Source of the DNA: Actinotalea sp.
GTDB lineage: Bacteria > Actinomycetota > Actinomycetes > Actinomycetales > Cellulomonadaceae
DNA: 15,806 nt
Assembly: GCA_014360395.1 (NCBI GenBank)
Contig: JACIXM010000340.1
Coordinates: 1 to 15,806 of the forward strand
Direction of reading: 5' to 3'
Below, in pieces: positions 10,936 to 15,806 of this stretch (position 1 is the first letter of the stretch; every line of letters starts with the position of its first letter). Position numbers and translations under genes: made by a program. Below the pieces are notes generated by a model. It was not told the origin of the DNA, ran no database searches, and saw nothing but the letters and a program-made list of their open reading frames with translations.

Positions 10936-11567
10936 CGGGGCTCCTCCTTCGACGGGGTGGGCGTGGGCGCGTCGTCGTCCCCGGGCGTGGTGGACGGTGC
11001 TGCCGTGGCGGCCGGGTCCGCGGCGTCCGCCTCCGGGGCGGGGGCGTCGCGCTCGGCGAGGAGGCGCTCGACGGTCTCGACGAGCAGCTGCTGCTCGGCT
11101 CGGTGCCGCAGCCGCAGACCGGTGTCCAGGACGAGGTCACCGTCGTCGTCGCGCAACGTCCAGCGCAGCACGACCAGGCCCTCGCGGCCCGGGTACTTGC
11201 CGACCTGCCCGCTGGAGCGGTGCACGTCGACGAGGTCGGCGACGGGCAGGAAGAGGTCGCGCTCGCCGGTGCGCAGCACGGTCACGCCGGCGTCGAACAC
11301 CTGCACCTGAGCGGGCGACCGGCGGCCGAGCGTGTGGCCCGGCACGCGGTCGAGCCAGTCCTGCGCCGTCGTCGTCGAGACGTACGTGCCCTCGAGCTCG
11401 TCCGTGCGCGCGGGGCCCAGCAGGGCCGTCTCGGGCACCTGCGGGGGCGGCGGGACGGACGCGCTGGACGCCCGCTCCTTGGAGCGCATCGAGCGCAGCA
11501 TCGCGACGACCACGAGGGCGAACAGCAGTGCGAGGATCGCGACGGCGATCCAGGTCCGGTCGGTCAC
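10932..11567 (-). CDS. Conserved pyr-operon membrane-anchored protein with PH-like domain, function unknown
   Basis: A 211-residue protein of unknown function between pyrC and carA. Residues about 6-24 ([19 protein letters not shown]) form one transmembrane segment, followed by an Arg/Lys patch (RSMRSKER), so a cytoplasmic C-terminus is expected. A Pro-rich linker leads to a compact domain (about 50-170) with [19 protein letters not shown], then beta-rich stretches around [26 protein letters not shown] take this as the bacterial PH-like domain annotated in the equivalent genes; mycobacteria have one at the same place (Rv1382). The end (about 175-211) is an Ala/Pro/Thr/Asp-rich, probably disordered tail. 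The GTG at 11567 has GGAGG 7 nt upstream and overlaps the pyrC stop (GTGA); its stop overlaps the carA ATG. Position and coupling suggest a role linked to pyrimidine synthesis, which is inference. Confidence 0.88.
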   Translation of the reverse strand: MTDRTWIAVAILALLFALVVVAMLRSMRSKERASSASVPPPPQVPETALLGPARTDELEGTYVSTTTAQDWLDRVPGHTLGRRSPAQVQVFDAGVTVLRTGERDLFLPVADLVDVHRSSGQVGKYPGREGLVVLRWTLRDDDGDLVLDTGLRLRHRAEQQLLVETVERLLAERDAPAPEADAADPAATAAPSTTPGDDDAPTPTPSKEEPR

Positions 11568-12886
11568 CGCGCCACCTCCGCGTGCTCCACGGGGGCGCCG
11601 TCCAGGACGGTGGCCCGGCCGCGCAGGAACGTCGCGACGACGCGCCCGCTGAGCTCTCGGCCGCCGTACGGGGTGTTCGTGCTCGCGCTGAGGAGCTCCC
11701 GCGGCTCGACGCTCCAGCGCGCCGCCGGGTCTACGAGCGTGAGGTTGGCCGGCTCGCCGACGGCGATCGGCCGGCCCTGCGCCGCCGGTCCGCTGTCGAC
11801 CCGGCCGATCCGGGCGGGCGCGGTGGACAGGACGCGGGCGACGTCGGCCCACGTCATCCGGCCGGTCTGGACCATCGTGCTGATGACGATCGGCAGCGCC
11901 GTCTCCAGGCCGGTCATGCCGAACGCCGCGGCCGCCCACTCGCAGTCCTTGTCCTCGCGGGTGTGCGGCGCGTGGTCGGTCGCGACGACGTCGATCGTCC
12001 CGTCCTCCAGCGCGCCGCGCAGCGCCTCGACGTCCTCGGCCGTGCGCAGCGGGGGGTTGACCTTGTACAGCGGGTCGTAGGTCCGCGCCAGCTCGTCGGT
12101 GAGCAGCAGGTGGTGCGGCGTCACCTCCGCGGTCACCGCGATCCCGCGGGCCTTGGCCCAGCGGACGATCTCGACCGACCCGGCGGTCGACAGGTGGCAG
12201 ATGTGCAGCCGGGACCCGACGTGCTCGGCGAGCAGCACGTCGCGGGCGATGATCGCCTCCTCCGCGACCGCGGGCCAGCCGGCCAGGCCGACCTCGGCGG
12301 AGACGACGCCCTCGTGCATCTGGGCGCCGACCGTCAGGCGCGGCTCCTGCGCGTGCTGGGCGATGACGCCGTCGAACGCCTTGACGTACTCCAGCGCCCG
12401 GCGCATGAGGACCGGGTCGTGCACGCAGTGGCCGTCGTCGGAGAACACGCGCACGCGGGCGGCCGAGTGCGCCATGGCGCCGAGCTCGGCGAGCTGGGAG
12501 CCCGCGAGGCCCACGCTCACCGCGCCGACCGGGAAGACGTCGACCCACCCGGCGTCGCGGCCGAGGCGCCACACCTGCTCGACGACGCCCGCGGTGTCCG
12601 CGACCGGGGACGTGTTCGCCATCGCGTGGACGGCCGTGAAGCCGCCGGCGGCCGCCGCCCGGGTGCCGGAGGCGACCGTCTCGGCGTCCTCGCGGCCGGG
12701 CTCGCGCAGGTGTGTGTGCAGGTCCACGAGGCCGGGCAGGAGCACGAGCCCGGCGGCGTCGACCTCGACGGTGTCGCCCTCCGCGCGGGCGTCCGCGCCC
12801 ATCGCGGCCACGTGGCCGTCGGCGAGCAGGACGTCCGTGGCGTCGCCGCCGAGCGGGGCCGCCCCCCGCAGCAGGTACGTCGTCAT
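11564..12886 (-). CDS. pyrC: Dihydroorotase, class I
   Basis: Cyclises carbamoyl aspartate to dihydroorotate, the third step of UMP synthesis. The 440-residue protein is an amidohydrolase-fold enzyme of the long class I type. Metal-binding and active-site residues are visible: [10 protein letters not shown] (H57, H59), VFSDDG (D150/D151), QHAQEPR (H178), HICHLST (H231) and ATDHAPH (D304). The substrate-contact segment YKVNPPLR is present, as is [11 protein letters not shown] near the end. The His-Ala-Glu-Glu/Asp stretch of many relatives is HAQE here, with the catalytic histidine kept. The ATG at 12886 overlaps the pyrB stop (ATGA) and has GGGAGG 7 nt upstream; its own stop overlaps the next gene's GTG. 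In some bacteria class I dihydroorotase binds the PyrB trimer, which the coupling would suit. Confidence 0.97.
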   Translation of the reverse strand: MTTYLLRGAAPLGGDATDVLLADGHVAAMGADARAEGDTVEVDAAGLVLLPGLVDLHTHLREPGREDAETVASGTRAAAAGGFTAVHAMANTSPVADTAGVVEQVWRLGRDAGWVDVFPVGAVSVGLAGSQLAELGAMAHSAARVRVFSDDGHCVHDPVLMRRALEYVKAFDGVIAQHAQEPRLTVGAQMHEGVVSAEVGLAGWPAVAEEAIIARDVLLAEHVGSRLHICHLSTAGSVEIVRWAKARGIAVTAEVTPHHLLLTDELARTYDPLYKVNPPLRTAEDVEALRGALEDGTIDVVATDHAPHTREDKDCEWAAAAFGMTGLETALPIVISTMVQTGRMTWADVARVLSTAPARIGRVDSGPAAQGRPIAVGEPANLTLVDPAARWSVEPRELLSASTNTPYGGRELSGRVVATFLRGRATVLDGAPVEHAEVAR

Positions 12887-13887
12887 GACCAGGCCTCCCT
12901 CTCCCCCGCCAGCAGCAGGTACAGCACCGCCATCCGGACCGCCACGCCGTTCGCCACCTGCTCCACGATGACCGCCCGCTCCGAGTCGGCCGCGTCCGCG
13001 GAGATCTCCAGCCCGCGGTTCATCGGTCCGGGGTGCATGACGATCGCGTGGTCGGGCAGCATCCGCAGCCGGCGGGCGTCGAGCCCGAACGTCCGCGTGT
13101 ACTCCAGCGGGCTCGGGAAGAAGCTCGTCGTGCGGGAGCCGCCGCCGTCGGCGCCGCCCATCCTCTCCCGCTGCACGCGCAGCATCATGACCGCGTCCGG
13201 CTGCTGGTCGGCGATGACGCCGTCGAGGTCGTAGGACACGGCGCACGGCCAGGCCTCGACGCCCACGGGCACGAGCGTCGGTGGCGCGACGAGCGTCACC
13301 CGCGCGCCGAGCGTGGTGAGCAGCTGCACGTTGGAGCGCGCGACGCGCGAGTGCAGCACGTCACCGACGATCGCGACGTGTCGCCCGGTCAGGTCCCGAC
13401 CGACGCCGTCGGCGTTGTCGGCGTCCCCGGCCAGGTGGCGGCGCAGCGTGAACGCGTCCAGCAGTGCCTGCGTGGGGTGCTGGTGGGTCCCGTCGCCGGC
13501 GTTGACGACGGCGGCGTCCACCCAACCGGCGTGGGCCAGCCGGTGCGGCGCGCCCGAGGCGTGGTGGCGGATGACGACCGCGTCCGCGCCCATCGCCTGC
13601 AGCGTCAGCGCCGTGTCCTTGAGGGACTCGCCCTTGGACACGCTCGACCCCTTGGCCGAGAAGTTGATGACGTCGGCGGACAGGCGCTTGGCCGCGGCCT
13701 CGAAGGAGATCCGTGTCCGCGTGGAGTCCTCGAAGAAGAGGTTGACGACCGTCCGCCCGCGCAGGGTGGGGAGCTTCTTGATCTCCCGGGACTGCGTGGC
13801 GGCCATCTGGGCAGCCGTGTCCAGGACCGTCACCGCGGTGGGGCGGTCCAGGTCCGCGGCGGACAGGAGGTGGCGCAGGCCGGTCAT
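12883..13887 (-). CDS. pyrB: Aspartate carbamoyltransferase catalytic subunit
   Basis: Joins carbamoyl phosphate to aspartate, the committed step of pyrimidine synthesis. The 334-residue protein shows the carbamoyl-phosphate site FFEDSTRTR (S55-R59, then ISFE), GSSVSKGES (80-88) with the catalytic-loop lysine, [14 protein letters not shown] (131-144), [12 protein letters not shown] and the aspartate-side HPGPMNRG (285-292). There is no pyrI regulatory-subunit gene nearby, so this is the unregulated trimeric type or one associated with PyrC. The ATG at 13887 overlaps the pyrR stop (ATGA) and has GGGAGG 6 nt upstream. The protein begins [14 protein letters not shown], typical for the family, although the open frame continues upstream without similarity. 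Confidence 0.97.
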   Translation of the reverse strand: MTGLRHLLSAADLDRPTAVTVLDTAAQMAATQSREIKKLPTLRGRTVVNLFFEDSTRTRISFEAAAKRLSADVINFSAKGSSVSKGESLKDTALTLQAMGADAVVIRHHASGAPHRLAHAGWVDAAVVNAGDGTHQHPTQALLDAFTLRRHLAGDADNADGVGRDLTGRHVAIVGDVLHSRVARSNVQLLTTLGARVTLVAPPTLVPVGVEAWPCAVSYDLDGVIADQQPDAVMMLRVQRERMGGADGGGSRTTSFFPSPLEYTRTFGLDARRLRMLPDHAIVMHPGPMNRGLEISADAADSERAVIVEQVANGVAVRMAVLYLLLAGEREAWS

Positions 13888-14531
13888 CGGGTGCCTCCCG
13901 CGATGACGACGGAGTCGACGCCGTCGGTCTCCGCCAGGCGGACCCGGACGGTCTCCACGAGCGAGGTCGGCAGGTTCTTGCCCACGTAGTCCGCGCGGAT
14001 GGGCAGCTCGCGATGGCCTCGGTCGACGAGCACGGCCAGCTGGACGGCGCGCGGCCGGCCGAGGTCGTTCAGCGCGTCGAGAGCGGCGCGGATCGTCCGG
14101 CCGGAGAACAGCACGTCGTCGACGAGGACGACGACCTGCCCGTCCACCGAGCGGCCGGCCGGCAGCTCCGTGCGCCCGATGGTCCGCGTGGGGTGCCGGT
14201 GCAGGTCGTCGCGGTACATGGTCACGTCGAGCGACCCGGCGAGCTGCTCCGGGTCGACGCCCGGCTCGACGTCCGCGATGCGCTGGGCCAGACGCCGGGC
14301 CAGCGGCAGGCCACGCGTCGGGATGCCCAGCAGCAGGAGGTTCTCGGCGCCCTTGGTGCGCTCGAGGATCTCGTGCGCGATCCGGGTGAGGGACCGCTGG
14401 ACCTCGGCCGGTCCGAGCACCTCGGTGCCGGCGTCGTCGTCGGCGGGTGTCTCGGCAGCCGGTGGCGGGGCCACGGGCACGGGGGTGGGCTCCTCGGCGG
14501 GAGCCCCGGGCACGGCAGGGCCAGAGGACAT
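13884..14531 (-). CDS. pyrR: Bifunctional pyr operon RNA-binding regulator / uracil phosphoribosyltransferase PyrR
   Basis: PyrR binds pyr leader RNA when UMP is plentiful and has uracil phosphoribosyltransferase activity. The conserved core (about 37-215) begins [21 protein letters not shown] and includes LLLGIPTRG (67-74), MYRDDLHR, the PRPP-binding loop [13 protein letters not shown] (134-146) and [12 protein letters not shown] near the end. At 215 residues it is longer than the usual 180 or so. The extra is a Pro/Ala/Glu-rich N-terminal tail of about 35 residues, probably disordered. The ATG at 14531 is supported by a consensus AAGGAGG ribosome site (14545-14539) 7 nt upstream. A start further inside the tail is possible but would lack a ribosome site. 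The leader contains a PyrR-binding hairpin that buries this ribosome site, implying autogenous control. It overlaps pyrB by four bases. Confidence 0.96.
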   Translation of the reverse strand: MSSGPAVPGAPAEEPTPVPVAPPPAAETPADDDAGTEVLGPAEVQRSLTRIAHEILERTKGAENLLLLGIPTRGLPLARRLAQRIADVEPGVDPEQLAGSLDVTMYRDDLHRHPTRTIGRTELPAGRSVDGQVVVLVDDVLFSGRTIRAALDALNDLGRPRAVQLAVLVDRGHRELPIRADYVGKNLPTSLVETVRVRLAETDGVDSVVIAGGTR

Positions 14532-14540
14532 CTGGCGACC

Positions 14541-14575
14541 TCCTTCCCCGCCTCACCGGACGGGCCTTAAAGGAT
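14541..14575 (-). promoter_or_regulatory. PyrR-binding RNA hairpin overlapping the pyrR ribosome site
   Basis: In RNA sense, 14562-14549 matches the PyrR consensus ARUCCNGNGAGGYU over GUCCGGUGAGGC. The outer A-U pair of the consensus is replaced by C-G, a pairing-preserving swap. The fold is a 6-bp upper stem (14564-14559 with 14552-14547, including the U-G wobble of the consensus) closed by the hexaloop CGGUGA. Below it is a purine-rich bulge UAAGG (14569-14565), then a 5-bp lower stem UCCUU (14574-14570) paired with AAGGA (14545-14541). AAGGA is part of the Shine-Dalgarno sequence, so the folded form should block initiation. This agrees with PyrR-dependent translational repression reported in Mycobacterium smegmatis. 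The folding was done by eye. Confidence 0.88.
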
Positions 14576-14589
14576 GTCGGACGCCGCCG

Positions 14590-14595
14590 ACACTA
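14590..14595 (-). promoter_or_regulatory. Candidate -10 box of the pyr operon promoter
   Basis: TAGTGT on the minus strand fits TAnnnT and includes the TAG stop codon of the upstream regulator gene. The transcription start would fall near 14584-14582, giving a leader of about 50 nt that contains the whole PyrR-binding hairpin. No good -35 box is visible; the region it would occupy is partly covered by a perfect inverted repeat (14601-14616). The operon may also be reached by read-through from the regulator gene. Confidence 0.4.
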
Positions 14596-15465
14596 CTGCA
14601 CCGGCGGTGCCGCCGGACGGGCCGGGCCGGCCGGTGGACGCCCGCCCGCCTCCCGGGAGGCGCGCCGGTACTGCGCCGGTGTCTGGCCGGTCAGCCGCCC
14701 GAACGTGCGGGTCAGGACCGCCTGGTCGTAGAAGCCGGTGGCGGTGGCGACGGCGGCGATGGGCTCGTCCGTCGTCGTCAGCAGGGTCGCAGCCCGGTCG
14801 ATCCGGGCGCGCAGCAGGTACCGCCGCGGCGAGAGGGAGAAGACCTTGCGCATCCGCCGGTCCAGCGCCGCCGCCGAGCACCCCGCCGCCGCGGCCATCT
14901 CGGCGACGGTCACCGGCTCCCCGAGGCGCTCGTGCACGAGTGCGACGACCCGGGACAGCGAGCTGAGCGCGACGTCCGCCGGATCGGACGTGCGCAGGTC
15001 CTCGGACACGCTCACGAGGCCGACGACGACGTCGCCCGCGCGCACCGGCTCCTTGGAGGTGAGGTACCAACCCGGCGAGCCGCCCGGCCGCAGGATGAGC
15101 TCCAGCTCGTCGCGCAGCGCCTGCCCACCGGCGATGACCCGCTCGTCCTGCGCGGCGTAGTGCGCGGCGAGGTGCCCGACGAAGAGGTCCTCCGCGCGCC
15201 GGCCGACGACGGCGCGGCGCGACGCCTCGTTGGTGCGGTCCACGAAGGCCTGGTTCACCGCGACGTAGCGGCCGGTCGTGTCCTTGGCGCAGAACATGGT
15301 GCCGGTCAGGCCCTCCATGAGCCGGACGAGCTCGGGGGTCAGCGCCGCGAGGAGCCGCTGCCCCTCGGTCCACGTGACCGCGCCCTGGCGGGGCTCGCGC
15401 TCGCCCGTCGGCGCGGCGGCGTGGTCGGCGCCGGGGGCCGGGTCGTCGTCGTGGGGTGGCCTCAT
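14593..15465 (-). CDS. PAS domain-containing AraC family transcriptional regulator
   Basis: A 290-residue DNA-binding regulator. Residues about 43-157 read as a PAS fold (GLTGTMFCAKDTTGRYVAVNQAF ending in VVVGLVSVSEDL), likely a small-ligand or redox sensor. Residues about 168-268 are a complete AraC-type double helix-turn-helix: VTVAEMAAAAGCSAAALDRR for the first and PIAAVATATGFYDQAVLTRT for the second, then FGRLTGQTPAQYRR, the family signature. The N-terminal 30 residues and C-terminal 20 residues are low-complexity. The ATG at 15465 has no ribosome site, but a TAGGCT -10-like box ends 10 nt before it, so initiation may be leaderless or nearly so. It is divergent from putA, which makes it a likely regulator of proline catabolism. 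AraC family activators of proline use are known in other bacteria (PruR of Pseudomonas), but the target here is inference. It lies 61 nt upstream of pyrR on the same strand. Confidence 0.9.
   Translation of the reverse strand: MRPPHDDDPAPGADHAAAPTGEREPRQGAVTWTEGQRLLAALTPELVRLMEGLTGTMFCAKDTTGRYVAVNQAFVDRTNEASRRAVVGRRAEDLFVGHLAAHYAAQDERVIAGGQALRDELELILRPGGSPGWYLTSKEPVRAGDVVVGLVSVSEDLRTSDPADVALSSLSRVVALVHERLGEPVTVAEMAAAAGCSAAALDRRMRKVFSLSPRRYLLRARIDRAATLLTTTDEPIAAVATATGFYDQAVLTRTFGRLTGQTPAQYRRASREAGGRPPAGPARPAAPPVQ
14601..14616. repeat. Perfect inverted repeat at the end of the AraC-type regulator gene
   Basis: CCGGCGG and CCGCCGG, 7 bases each with a 2-base spacer, lie just upstream of the candidate pyr -10 box. 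As RNA it can form a 6-bp stem with a 4-base loop, so it may slow or end transcription of the regulator gene. As DNA it sits in the -35 region of the proposed pyr promoter and could be an operator. It is inside coding sequence, and its base composition makes chance occurrence possible. Confidence 0.35.
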
Positions 15466-15474
15466 CGCGCGGCG

Positions 15475-15480
15475 AGCCTA
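15475..15480 (-). promoter_or_regulatory. Candidate -10 box of the AraC-type regulator gene
   Basis: TAGGCT, identical to the hexamer proposed for metK, ends 10 bases before the regulator's ATG with 9 bases between. With a normal -10 to start distance the transcript would begin at or within about two bases of the ATG. No Shine-Dalgarno sequence is present. The -35 region is GC-rich and does not resemble TTGACA. Confidence 0.35.
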
Positions 15481-15522
15481 CCGGCGCGGGCCCGGCGCTC
15501 CGGCGCCGATTTGACCCGGCGC
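15481..15522. repeat. Four CCGGCGC direct repeats in the regulator-putA divergent promoter region
   Basis: CCGGCGC occurs at 15481-15487, 15492-15498, 15500-15506 and 15516-15522, all in the same orientation, within 42 bases of the 117-base divergent gap. The last copy overlaps TTGACC (15511-15516), the only good -35-like hexamer on the plus strand facing putA. Repeated direct half-sites next to a -35 box are what an AraC-type activator often uses, but the motif is GC-only and partly self-complementary, so chance is a real alternative. Confidence 0.4.
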
Positions 15523-15582
15523 ACCGCGTGCGAGGTCGACTCCGTACAAGACGCCGCGGCGCGACCGGGCGAGGATGCACGG

Positions 15583-15806
15583 ATGACCGCCACTGTGACC
15601 GACCTCACCGACGCCGCCGTCCGCCTCGCGCACGCGTGGCTGGACGCGACCGCCGCCGGGGAGACCCCGGCGGAGCGCCGCACCACCGGCCGACTGGCCT
15701 CGCTCGTCGGCGACCCCGCGGGCCTGGAGCTCGCGCTGCGGTTCGTCGACCGGGTCGCCCGGCCCGAGGACGACCGCACGGCGGCCGCCGAGCTCGCCGC
15801 GCTGGC
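15583..15806 (+). CDS. putA: Proline dehydrogenase / L-glutamate gamma-semialdehyde dehydrogenase PutA (partial, N-terminus only)
   Basis: Only the first 74 codons are present. They translate to a helical N-terminus with AERRTTGRLASLVGDPAGLELALRF followed by VDRVARPEDDRTAAAELAAL. I recognise the DPAGLE...FVDRVxRPEDxRxAAxxL pattern as the start of actinobacterial bifunctional PutA, which oxidises proline to glutamate via an FAD-dependent proline dehydrogenase domain and an NAD-dependent aldehyde dehydrogenase domain. Neither catalytic domain is in the window. The ATG at 15583 is chosen because GAGGA lies 7 bases upstream; an ATG at 15575 in another frame stops after three codons. It is divergent from the PAS-AraC regulator and is the only plus-strand gene. 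The assignment rests on a short stretch; a monofunctional proline dehydrogenase is the main alternative. Confidence 0.75.
   Translation, partial: MTATVTDLTDAAVRLAHAWLDATAAGETPAERRTTGRLASLVGDPAGLELALRFVDRVARPEDDRTAAAELAAL

Noticed and set aside
15575..15586. A three-codon mini-ORF whose stop overlaps the putA ATG, as a possible regulatory upstream ORF
   Set aside because: Its ATG overlaps the GAGGA ribosome site used by putA and it has no ribosome site of its own, so initiation there is unlikely.

Overview
The window is about 15.8 kb of very GC-rich DNA. Third codon positions are almost always G or C, GTG starts are common, and genes are tightly packed. Gene content and order match the conserved actinobacterial block pyrR-pyrB-pyrC-(membrane protein)-carA-carB-pyrF-mihF-gmk-rpoZ-coaBC-metK, which I know from mycobacteria and streptomycetes, here followed directly by priA. 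This points to a member of Actinomycetota. A Micrococcales/Cellulomonas-like host is my guess from codon use and protein flavour, not something the sequence proves.

Layout. Everything from 15465 down to 1 lies on the minus strand. Reading in the direction of transcription: (a) 15465-14593, a PAS-AraC type regulator, divergent from the plus-strand start of putA (15583 to the right edge); (b) 14531-5434, a seven-gene pyrimidine operon: pyrR, pyrB, pyrC, a one-TM conserved protein, carA, carB, pyrF; (c) 5283-2705, mihF, gmk, rpoZ and coaBC, with promoter-like sequences ahead of mihF and rpoZ; (d) 2628-1, metK then priA, which runs off the left edge. All gaps between genes are shorter than 160 bases, and each is described below.

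How the genes work together. CarA/CarB make carbamoyl phosphate, PyrB and PyrC carry it to dihydroorotate, and PyrF makes UMP at the end; pyrD and pyrE are not in the window. PyrR heads the operon. Its leader holds a near-perfect PyrR-binding hairpin whose lower stem pairs with the pyrR Shine-Dalgarno sequence, so the operon is probably controlled by UMP-dependent translational repression. Downstream sit housekeeping genes for GMP kinase, RNA polymerase omega, a nucleoid-associated protein, CoA synthesis and S-adenosylmethionine synthesis, then replication restart. The right end is a separate module for proline catabolism (putA) with a likely local regulator.

I found no mobile elements, tRNA or rRNA genes, CRISPR arrays or phage genes. 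This is conserved core genome and I see no wholly new system. The points most worth following are the PyrR RNA element, the uncharacterised membrane protein inside the pyr operon, the PAS-AraC/putA pair with its repeated CCGGCGC boxes, and a probable leaderless metK promoter.
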